This document shows positions 28,401 to 40,400 of a stretch of 64,000 nt of DNA, piece by piece. A model generated the notes under the pieces. The model saw only the letters and a program-made list of their open reading frames with translations. It was not told where the DNA came from and ran no database searches. The DNA comes from Terebella lapidaria (Eukaryota; Annelida; Polychaeta; Terebellida; Terebellidae). Where the stretch lies: contig OX424555.1 in the NCBI GenBank assembly GCA_949152475.1, positions 11,054,868 through 11,118,867 on the forward strand. Direction: 5' to 3'. Within the stretch, counting starts at the first letter, position 1; each line of letters opens with the position of its first letter. Both the position numbers and the translations under genes were made by a program.

Positions 28401-31400
28401 TGTCATGTACGTGCCAGTTGTATTGACGCATGTGGTAAAAATATTTGTATAATGATGAATATTACACTTTTACATTTTATGTTTGATGTTGCTATCAGTT
28501 TACCAGAAGTAGTTTATGTGAGGAAGGTTAGGAGATGATCTGTTTTTGTTGTCCAGGTGTTTCTGACTTTGTTGTTCTCCAAAGTCTCAGTTCATTTGCA
28601 GCCGATGTGAGCCTGGGTTCTGGAGTTGTGCAACAACCTGTAACACCGTGTATTGTGCTGTTGATTGCACAGCGTGAAGCCTGGCTATGTTTCCATGGTA
28701 TCAGATGGAAGAGTTACCATGGTTACTCAATACCCTGTATCCTGGTCATCTAATTCTGACCTTCCACTGGACTAAAGATAAGAACAGCTTGCATATATTT
28801 ATGGTATACCGGTGCCTGAACTAGTCTCTCAGGCCTGACCAAAATTTCCATGTACGTGTACCTACATACTTCCATGGCATACTGCATACCAATATAGCTA
28901 CTGACATGCTAAAATACCAACATACATGTACATCCAAATGTTGATATATTTATATGATATTATTTGTATGTATCATATAAATATCTTAACATCTACATCT
29001 ATGTGTACATGAAGATTTTACATCTTTGCTGCATGTTGTGAAAAGAAACTTAAATGTTCATTTGTATCGTATTGGTCCATATAAGCATACACCGTAAAAG
29101 AAGATCGCCCACTTTTTTGTAGAAAAAAAATGTCATATTCTTCACTATATAAATGTAACAGTCGTTTGTTCTTATATTGTTTCAAACATCATACATGCAT
29201 CTTGGTTATTTTTACCAAATACATGATAAACGCTGTATAGGTATTGTATGAATGATTTCTCAAAAAAATTCTCCTAAATTTTATCCATTCTTAGGACCAA
29301 TGTGGTAATCTAAATACAATATCGTGAGAGGGCTCCAGTACAGAAAAATAACCTCAACAAAATGATCACAAATTTTTTGTCCTGAATATTTCCCTGTTAT
29401 AGACTACACATATTCTGTGATATAATCAAATGTAACTGTACAAGATTTCAGGACACTTGTTCTGTATTGTTCAGGACATGTAAACTATGTTGTAATATTG
29501 TCAATAATCAGTCTGGTACATTGCGAATTTGAGTAAAAAAAAACTCACGTAAGGACGTGGGGATATTTTTACGCTAGATATATATCTGTCGGATTAGCAT
29601 CAAGTTTTTTCTCCATTGAGAAAATCCTCACGCTGCTACGTCAATTCTTGGTATTTTGATAAGTTTTCGGTGATGTTCACAGCAGCATTTCAAACTGTTC
29701 CAGTACATTAAGATCTTCCAAGTTTCGTTTGTGGATAGATTGAAACACGATGAAGACGACTAAGTGCATTTGCTTGTGTCGTAGGGTTTTATGTCATGTC
29801 GTAGGGGCGCCGAACATGATGCCCGTCTTGGTATAATTGACTGTGTAATTCAGTGGATATTCGCCAGGTGGCAGGTCAATCAGGTTCAAACATGTGCGTG
29901 GCAATTATCGCACGTAAAGCCGTGGGGTTTGTATGGGTGACAATGGCTTATTTGACAATGGCATTCATGATCAGCTCACTAAATGTGGGGCCAGACCTGA
30001 TTTATGGCAGCAACCTCCCGATTTCAATCTGCTATTTCACGAGAAGTCGTACAAACTTGCTTGGGATTTATTTAGAGTCAACTCCCAACAAGTTTGTGTA
30101 AGGCTAATTTTTTTTTTCATTTCCACATTGATGCCCGTCAGAAAAATCCTAACTCGAACATTTTGTCACTAGTTCAGGTAAGAAGATTCTGCGTAAAATT
30201 TGCCGACATGTGCCGGCCTGGAAACAAGGGGAAAGTTGGCATCTTGATCAAATGAATTATTCTCAGGCACTCTGAAGAAATCTGTTCAATAGAATCGGGG
30301 TATACTGTAGGATACTATAGGTTTATCTCAACAAAACGACGCGCTATGTCATGAAATGCGGACTGCCAGAATCAACACGTGACATCCTGACATCGGGCAT
30401 GGACACATATACTGATATATATCGTTTTTCAAAAGTATGCATGACAGTATATATGTATATATATAAATATATACATATTTTGCTGGAAATCCAACCACGA
30501 CGCACAACCTCCCTGGATCATCTCAGACTTTTGCCGAAATGTGTGTACGTGAACAATCCATGGCTGATAGGGCTGTGCGAGTCGATGGTGGGGGTGGAGA
30601 TGATGGGGGTGGGGGATGTGGGCGGGACGGCGTGTAGCAGAATGGCTGGTTATAAGCGTGCGTTTGATTCTGTGTACTGACGAGGGGGCGGCAGTTAAAG
30701 GGAGAGAAGACCAGAGGGGACGCCGCTCGTCCGTCCGTCCATCCATCCGTCCATGTATCACTGCAGCCAAAAATACATAGGAGAGATCTCTCATGTTTTT
30801 CTGTTGTTGCAGATGCATATAATGTATGTTTGTACATTTGTAGGATGCACGTGATTTGGCCGGACGAGAAGCCGGCTAGTGGCGTGTGCATTGTATGTTT
30901 TCTGGCCAACTTCAAGGTCTGCAGTTCTCTCTTGGATTCCCGTAAGAGAAATTTCGCGACAGAGCCAACGCAGGGAAGACAAGACAACAGCCCTTTCAGT
31001 TTTCAGACACGCAAGGAACCTGAAGAATTGATCCAGTGGAGAAAGGTTTTCAGATGATGTACATGGTATGCGAAATGGAGTCGTTACCGTGACCCCAACC
31101 GAGCTTCCCTCATTTACGATAACTGATCCATTATCATGCTGGGTCAAAAAGTTTATACGCTCTAACCATAGACAATACACAAGGCCATTTGGTACAAATA
31201 CACATTACGCGTTGAACCAGAAACCCATAAGCTCTTATGGGTTTGTGGTTGAACTTATTTCAGTCGTTTTGAAGTTTAATGGTCAGTGCCAATAAATTTA
31301 TATCGTTGGAACCAAATAGCTAAAAAAACAAGGGCCACTGGCCTCAAAGGAAGAGCTTCGAAAATGTTTGCACAGAACTATTTAAAAACCCTTGAATATT

Positions 31401-34400
31401 GTATTTGATTTGGTACATATATGTTGTGGCCATATTGTAACTCTACTGGGCAGAATCTATACCTTGTTGGGCCAATAAATTTGTCATGTAACTATTTTCT
31501 TGTCATGTAACTATTTTTATTGTGGTCAATAATAGACTTAACTAGTAAAACTAATGATAACCTATTCGGTTAGTCATGACTGGATAGAACTTTTTAGGGC
31601 CCGAGTGAGTCGGAAATTTCCGAACCGGGTACCTGTGTCGTCTGACCCGACCCGTCCAAATATATAGCAAAATTTGAATGATACTCACTGAAGCAATTTG
31701 TAACACGTAAACGCCAGACATTGATCTTTGACACATATTATTTGTTTCGTCAGTAATTACCAGTATTTTCAAGTTTGAGAAAGATCACAATGTCATGACC
31801 TCATAAAACTATCGTTTTTTTTCCTGATGATTTCCTTGTCATTCTTGTGATTTTACTAGTGTTTATCACAAATATTCAAAACTATATCTTTATTTGTTCT
31901 CAAATACGAGTAACAAAATTCCGATCCAGGTAATTGTATGACCCGCCCCGAATTTGGGTACCTGTCGACTCGTCTGGGCCCCAGAACCTTTACATTGTTG
32001 AACCCAATAATAAATGTTTCTTGTAATAATTATTTTTATTGTGGCCAATAAGACTTAATCAATAAAACTAATGTTACTTATTCCGTTACAGCCATGAAAT
32101 CTCTACAAGTCAGAAGCTTTACGTACTTATTGAACACGTTTAAAAATCACCCGACTATTTTTGGGACCAATGTGTAAGATTTTCAAGGTTCTGATTATGT
32201 TTTTCTGATTTAGGAGGCACAATGTTTTTTGAGCTTTAGTCTTAGATTTAAATTTCTTTATGGATTTTTTTTCAGTGTTTTGATTTGTACTGCAGAGACA
32301 TTTCAGTAACTTGTCTGCATTTCCAATAATTCATGACATGTATGAAAGCTTTTTTCATCAATGCGATCATGTTTCTCCTTGCCCAAATGTTGGTTTGAAG
32401 ATCAGCGTACATGTTGTGTCAGTGTGCAGTGTGTAGTGTCAGCTACCAAATACTGAAGTAGCCCAGGCACACCCCCACCCCGAATCGCCGCTCGTGTGAC
32501 TGCTATCAAAATCAGCACTGACAATTCTCGTCGGCAATATGAAACTATCATAAACATGATAAAAGTGCTAGATCTAGTATCCATTTGTTTCTGCTTATTT
32601 TAGGAGGAAACTAAGTTTTTTCCCGTGTAAAAGCTCCGCAAATCTGCCAAGTTTTGTTTGTTTGTTTCCGACTGTTCCTTTTAGTCAAATCTCGTTGAAA
32701 TCTCGCTTCACTTCAATGGCATTTTTAATTAAATTCCCCCATAAACAAGCTTTCGGTGGTGATATTTTTATGAAGTATTACCAGTGAAGTAGGAAAGAGT
32801 CATAGAAAAGACCATTTATTTGGGTCGTAACAAGTATTTCCACAAATACCGCACTCAGTTGGGAGTTCTATGGTTGGACGATCTCTTGGCGGCTGGCATT
32901 TTGACCTTGACCCTGCAGCATTTTTTTGGGGCAGTACGCTAATTGGCGGGACTCGCTCACGTGATCATTTGCATATCATTATATCCACGTGTATTTCATA
33001 AACATGTGGGTGTGTCCGCCAGGACAGCTTCCCGATTGGACAATTCAGTGACTCTCTGGCTGGCGGGCCGACTGCCGTGACTGCTTATCGGGGCCACACG
33101 AGAATTGAATTTGCCCACTGGAATATGGAATACCACCACTAACACATAATTATTATGTTGCCGTATCAACTTGTCTTTCATTGTTGCAATACCATACTGT
33201 ATCTATATATTGTGCGGAATGTATATCCAAAACTTTGAGTGCATATGATTGCAAGAAAGCACTGTTCCAGTGGAGATCAAAACGGGAGTGGTGATGGGTA
33301 TGAAACGGTGACATACAAAAAAAAAAACGGTCGGAACACACGTCTCCTGGGATTATTATCGCTAATAACTTATTACATTAACCATGATTAGGTACACGGG
33401 CGTCATTTTCCTCCCAACGGGCCCCGGGCCCTCCCAATTAGCCACAGTTGAATAGCCTGTTGTGGTTCCAAGTGGCACTTTCAAGAATGTAAACAAAAGA
33501 AAAAATTCAAAAATCCAAAAAAAACCAACATCATAGAGGAAGAGCCCTGCTCTTCCTAAAAATAATAATTTGAATGATGCACACGAGGTGTATATATAGA
33601 CATAATGGTGTATAATTTTGCCTTGGCTTGTACATGTACCAACGACTAAATTTGGAAATAGTGGTGTACTCGCCAGAATTTTGATAAAACTGTGCACTGT
33701 ATGTGCCTCTCATCATGCAGCTATATGTTTGGACATCCATTGGAATCCCAAGAGTCCCCACAGAATCAGATTGAGAATATATATATGAAAGGTTTTACAT
33801 ACAAACTAAGTAACAAGTGGATAGGAGGGACAAAAAAACAATTAGCATGTGAAATCAATCAAGATGGACGACAAAAAAATAAAGTATTGAACCAAAATAG
33901 CGTGTATGTACAATGTAATACCGGTACTGTGCAATTTTGTTGTGAATCCTATACATTGTAAATGGTAGAAATTATGGAATGAAGTTCGATCAATGAATCC
34001 AGAAAAAACGTAAGAGAGACTCTTTATGTATTTCTGATGAAACCTAATATTACAGTTTACTTCTATGTTCCATAAAAGACAACACACCAGTTTTACATGA
34101 GTTTGACCAAATTATTTCAGTTCTCACAAAATATTGGACAGTATACTAGTCTTATTGGGTCACACATGTGTATCATCGAACTGTTACAAATATTACAATG
34201 TGAATTGTGCAAAATGTGCAATGATGATCGAGTTTGCAGCGAACTTTCAACAGGCATTTCAGTACACTGTACAGTCAAACTACTACGATTGACGATGTGA
34301 ACATGTAGATCCGTTAACGTATATTATCAACAGGCACTATTAGACTACAATACTCGTAAAATGAAATGATTGGTTACTGGTATTACTCAACCGTGATCTG

Positions 34401-37400
34401 TTTGTTTCATGTCAAAATTATGAACAATTTAGTTGCTCTTAATAGAATAGTTTATTTACTCTAAATGCATAAAATGGTAACACATAGACTAGTATGTTTT
34501 ATATTATTGTAAGAGAAACAAACAACTAAACTCACTTCAGTAAAACAATTCAATTTTAGTTTCCCCAACAGGGAAAAAATTGAATGTAGTCGTTCTTTGA
34601 TAATTTACCAGAGAATTTCCTTTACTATATCATATTCCAACTTCACTACAAGAGTCGACTTGGATCCATTCTGAAGCGGCTGATGCTGTCATACTTGTTC
34701 CATTTGCTGGCGGTATATAAACTTTTGACAGGGTCGAAACAGAAATCTGACGCAATTACATGAGCTTTTTACTCATGGATTACTCAACGCTTTCACGATG
34801 ACTAAACAATAATGTAACTGTGTAAGATCGACAAAAGTTGAGGACAATACATATCCAAACAACATTCATCACTAGTGTACGGTTAACTCCTTCGTGAATG
34901 GAAAACGTGGGTTATCAATGAGACTGATACTCAGGAACATCGGCTAGAGCCGTCTATACTGACTTCAAAACCCCAACCTTGCATATCATATTCAGAAACC
35001 AATAAGGAATCACAAGTACATATACGTGTATTAAGATTCGCCCGACAGTTACAGTTAAATTGATTGGATATTTCAGAATATATATCTAGAGAAGATAACA
35101 TGTAGGTAACTTGACTCAATTGTTATGTACAGTTTTCAATAAATCTAACAAAGTGGAAAACGTATGACGAAAGGGAAGTAGGTGCACAGCATCCAATTCC
35201 GTATAATTTAATATTATGTAGGCCGTCTGCGTATCTGAGCAGACACCCGCAGAAGAATATCAATGTGTCTAATAAAGATTATACCTTAGTAACTTTCGAT
35301 TCGAGTTGAAGATCTGTCATGACAGAGCAGTGTTCACAAAGATGTACATGTATCTGAACGGACAGAGGGAGAGATGGATGAACAACCTCATTCAAGCATG
35401 TATTTCTGTGGAGAAGAGGCCGGTGTGTATAATCACCCTTACCTCCAACTTCACATACCCAAACATACATGAAGTGCTTGCTGCTCAGAGAAACCTTACC
35501 AGTAAATCCAGCATGGTAAGTATTACAATCTGATCAAAATAGGTCCTTTCATTCTCAAATCCCTACCATCTTCAAATCTATTCAATTGCATTCAATGAGG
35601 AAATCCCCAATACACAGCCAATAAATTCACTCTTTATTGTAGGTTTATTTACACGTGTATGTTTATTTACAATACTAAATTATTGGCTGTGTTTCGTCCC
35701 GTTATACGTTAGTGGCCCATACAGTCTGTCCAGGACTCGTCAGTTGGGTGCAGACCATTAACTTGAGCCAATCCTTCACTATCGTGCAAACAGCAACAAA
35801 AATGTATGTTTTATGGATAACTGATCCAAAATGTTGAACAATTGAGTAATTTGACATGCACATTTACCGGTACATTGAACACTTTTTTCGACCATTGAAC
35901 TTGTCATACCTAAACAAACGAAATCTTAAGTAATCTTGAGTAAACATCTCCAAATGACCTAACACTTAATTAACATGCATACTCTCAAACAATCGATGTC
36001 TTAAGTAATAAGTGTGCTACAAATGAGGTAACACCTAATTAACAAGCATACTCTCCCACAACTATATTTTTCGAGGGGTGTTTTTTGTAACTTTCCAGGG
36101 TTTTTCCAGGGGCATAGGAAGACAATTTGACCAAGAAAAAAATTTTGATGCAATAACTATTGCACTCGCCACAATAATTGTTAATTACGATGATAACCAT
36201 ATCCAAAATATAAAATGTGTTCTTTGCAAACATCACATTCCAATATTCATGGGACAAAATTTTGTATTCCAGGTATGTATTTTGCGATTTTCGCGAATGG
36301 ATAAAATTCCCAAACTTTACAGTACAGCAAAAATAAATACACATGAATATACTACTGTAACAAAACCATGCAACTGCCGCGCTGAAACGTTCGTTAGGAA
36401 CGGTCACGTGATCTACAAAGTCCACTTGCGAAGACACCGTTCGCGGAAGAACCGTTCGCGGAAGCACGATTGCGGAAGCATCATCAGCGGAAGCATCGTT
36501 CGCGGAAGAACCGTTCGCGGAAGCACGATTGCGGAAGCATCGTCAGCGGAAGCATCAGTCGCGGAAGCACCGTTCGCGGAAGAGGAGCCTTCGCGGAAGA
36601 ACCGTTCGCGGACGCAGTCTTCACCACGTGGAGAAGAGTGCGGAAGATACGTTCGCGGACGAAGATGCGCGCGCAGCCACCCTGGCTATATAAGGGAGAG
36701 CGGACGGCCGCTCTGAGAGCACTGCAACAGCGACATCGACCGTGGGGAGATCGTCACCGCCACAGCCAAGGGACTCGACGAACTCCGTGCGGACGACTCC
36801 TTCTTCAGGGCCTTAGAGTCAACCGGGATTAGACCGACTACCTGGAGAAACCATTCGACTAAACGGGACGGGAAACTTCAACGGGAAGGGACAGAGAGAC
36901 GCCGCCGGCTAAGAACTCTTTTTAGTTGTGCCCTCGTGCACTATTTATTTTTGAAATGTGATCATACAGTGCTCCATGTCTGAACTTCATATTTGTACGT
37001 CACGTGGGTGACCAGCCATACAATTGTAAGTTGATTTGATGTATATAAATCTTCAATTTATTTACATCTGAGTTGCTTCTTGCCTAAGTGAAGCCGGTAA
37101 GCTACGGAGTGATGATACACCAGCGTTGGGGGACACCAATTTAGTGACGGCTCTCGAATCACAACGAGCGGGAGTTACATAAAGTCTATACGATCAGAGA
37201 AACCAGGTTTTTTGGGCCACACCGAAAACAAGTCATTACCAAACGTCACAACTTGGTGCCGTGACCAGGATCCCCGAGGGTCTACTGCCAGGGAACGAAC
37301 CTCAGCATCACTCATGTCCGGCGAAAACGACGAAACTGCCCCAGGGAAGACAGGAGGTGAAGAGGAAGACTCTTCGCGGACGGCCTCACTTGCGGACGAG

Positions 37401-40400
37401 GAAGACAGCGGTTCGCGGAAGCCGACCTTTCCGGAAGAGGGAGACGACCGTTCGCGGAGGACGTTCGCGGAAGACGACCGTTCGCGGAAGACGTTCGCGG
37501 ACGACCACCGTTCGCGGAAGACGACCTTGGCGGAAGAGGCCGACGACCGTTCGCGGAAGACAACGTTCGCGGAAGACGACCGTTCGCGGAAGAGCAGCTT
37601 CACAGCCAGGGGTAGACGGGACGTTTCGACGAGTGAGGAGCAACCAGGGAGGTCGAGACCTTCCATGGGCCAGTCGACTAGTCAACAGAGACCCCGGAGC
37701 CAGACACCCGACAACCGTTTTCTTTTCAGACACGACTCTGGGTGGCAGCACGATCGAGACAGGGAGAGGTCAACCTACCTTGAGAGCGTTAGGAGGGGCC
37801 CCGAGTTCCGACGAGTGCTGGGACCGGAGTACGTCAATCTGGACGGGGAGGACGGCGAAATCTGGGCGAGGAGGGATCGGCTACAGCTACCGGAGCAGAG
37901 TCCAAGTGTGGCACCGCCAGAGAATGCAGCATTGAGACGGCTTTGGGACTGGTCCCAGCAGCAGTCTGGTGCAACAGGGCAGCGGTCTGGTGTGACGAGT
38001 CGACAAACGGGAGTGACTGGAGGACGGGTTACTTGGGCTCCGACCCAAGAGAGCAGCTCGAGAGGGAGAGGACTTTTCACGGAAGAGAACATTCGCGGAC
38101 GAGAGGCATTCTTCGGCGACAGGGACGCTTGCAGCCGGGGATCCTTCGTGGATGAACGGGCTCGTGGGCGAGGGGGAGTCTTTGGTGACGAGGACGCTTG
38201 TGACCGGGGAGGGCCCTTCGCGGACGACCACGTTCGCGGACGAGGACGACTCGCAGAAGAGAGTGTTCGCGGAAGAGAGGAGTCTTCACCCAGACGGCGG
38301 CTCGACGAAAGGAGTGATCCAGGCGACCAATCTTCCTTTCCAGTTTTTCAGAATAGACGGGGAAGACCATTCGCGGATGAGCCGGTTCGCGGAAGACTCG
38401 CGGAAGATGGCGTTCGCGGACGTACATCTTTTGTGGAGGGACGTCTCCGAGACATCTTGGCGGACGAGCCCGTTCGCGGAAGACTCGCGGAAGACGGCGT
38501 TCGCGGAAGAGGCCTGTTCGCGGAAGAACTTCTTCGGGAGCTGTTGGCGGAGGAGTCCGTTCGCGGAAGGTTCGCGGAAGACAGCGTTCGCGGAAGAGAG
38601 GGGTCTTCACCCAGTCGACAACCGAGACAGCCAGCCTCCTGGAGAAATCCAGCTTCTATTTCAGTCACCCAGGGAGGCCGGAGACAGCACCCTTTCTCAT
38701 CATCGGGCGATGAGGGGCCTTCATCTGATGGAGGGACCGACAGCAGCCATGGTTACCCAGGACGGGGGAGGAGACCACCGAGGCGGGGACCGCCGCTGCA
38801 CCGACGAAGCCCTAGGCCGAGACGGAGGCAGGAGGACTCGTCGTCCGAGGACAGCACAGCCTGGAATCAGAACGGCAGAAGGAACCGGAAGATGCTGACC
38901 CCTGACAAGTTCGATGGGACTTCCATAGAGTGGCCGGTGTACCGGGCCCACTTTGACGTCATCGCAGAGGTCAACGGATGGAGCAAGCGGGAACAGGGCG
39001 TCTACTTAGCCGGGAGCTTGACAGGAGAGGCGCGACGAATGCTGACCAGCCTGAGTCCTGCAGACCGGAGGGACATCGACGTTCTGACCGACAAGCTGAC
39101 CCTACGATTCGACCCTGACTGTCAGGAGGAGTCCTACAAAGCGACCTTGGGACAGAGAACCCGCAGGAAGGCAGAGACACCCCAGCAGTACGGCTATGAG
39201 TTGCAGCGACTGGCCGGCCGTGGTTATCCGGATCTGAACTCCGCAGCTCAGGAGGCTATCGCCTTAGACCACTTCTGGAAGGGCCATCCAGATGGGGACA
39301 TGAAGGTGATGGCGCTCATGAGGAAGATGAAGACCATGGAGGAGGCCATAGCGTTCGTGACCCAGTACGAATGTGTCAAACCCAAGCCTGGGAAGCCGGT
39401 GATGTCCATAGAGTCGGAGGACTCCGAGCCAGCTCTAGGACGGGTCCTACAGCTATTAAAGAACCAGCAGGGAGGCGAGATTACCACCAGTGGGCAGCAG
39501 AGCAACCAGCCGAACGTAGCGGGTCTACCCAGACTTCCCTACTTCAAGGGGCTCTTTGAGAGCCAAGACAGGAAGCTGGATCGACTAATCGAGCTGTGTG
39601 AGCAGGTGCTATCCATCAAGCCGAGGGCCGCCACTGCTGAGGACAAGGGACCAAGCGCTAGGCCGGGACCAGATGACTGTTGGTACTGTGGGAAGCCGGG
39701 TCATCGGAAGTACCAGTGTCCAGATCGGCCGCCACCTCGGACCAAGGAGGAGCGCTTGAGTCGACTAATCGAGGAGATTGGTGAGCGGAACAGTTTGACA
39801 GACGAGGAGTCGGAAAACCAGTAGGGCTCATACCAGCCCCCAACCGTATGGGCCATTGGCAGGTGTGTGCACGGCTTCACAGGCGAGAAGCTCGACGAAG
39901 ACGTGAAGAACACATTGCCAGGGGGGAATTTTTAGTTTCACAGATTTTTAATAGGTTTTTCCGGTGTGCATCCGAAGTAACTGGATGGGCGCAGGAGGAG
40001 CTCGAGGATCGAATTCTCGACTATTTGGAGGGCAAGCCTGTCAACACAGACGGGAGTGCCAATGTACAGCAAACCGATGGAGCCGTGGAGCGTCTAATGA
40101 CCCGCGGAGACGTCGACGAAATGCAGACCGATGGAGCCGTGGAGCGTCTGGGGACCCACGGAGACATCAACGAGGTTTCTGCTAGCAGCAAGGAGAACCA
40201 ACAGGTTACAACCTTGAGGCTGGAGGCTGCGAAACAGCAGGGACCCCCCTATGCAACTGAACCACAAGCGGCCGTGAAAGAGGAGACGGAGGGCCGGTGG
40301 AGCGGAATGACCAAGGGGCCAGCGCAGCAGCTATTGCTGGTGGACGACTCATTACTTATCCGGAGCGGCGGTTCCGAGGGGAGTGATTCCCTTAAGACTG

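Larger units (their letters stand above)
36356..37250 (+). repeat. 5' LTR (895 bp)
   Basis: It begins TGTAACAAAACC and ends AAACGTCACA. The U3 part (36438-36660) contains eight exact TTCGCGG motifs and about six degenerate ones, usually 12-17 bp apart. A TATATAAG box follows at 36687-36694, placing transcription start near 36717-36721. It matches the 3' LTR in length and, by eye, in sequence. Confidence 0.95.

Noticed and set aside
30429-31180. Overlapping open frames on the - strand near the GC-rich patch
   Set aside because: Low-complexity His/Pro/Ser-rich translations that differ by frame, with no splice or start context supporting a gene.
35306-35533. Possible + strand exon ending at a GTAAGT donor
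   Set aside because: The peptide has no recognised relatives, and it does not correspond to any expected MON2 segment between exons g and h.
36470-36832. Arg/Lys-rich open frames inside the LTRs (also 46451-46813)
   Set aside because: They result from the GTTCGCGGAAG repeats being open in every frame, and they are located in U3 and around the transcription start.
37175-38610. Long open frames on the - strand across gag
   Set aside because: These are shadows of the same repeat motif, which lacks stops on both strands. No family resemblance.
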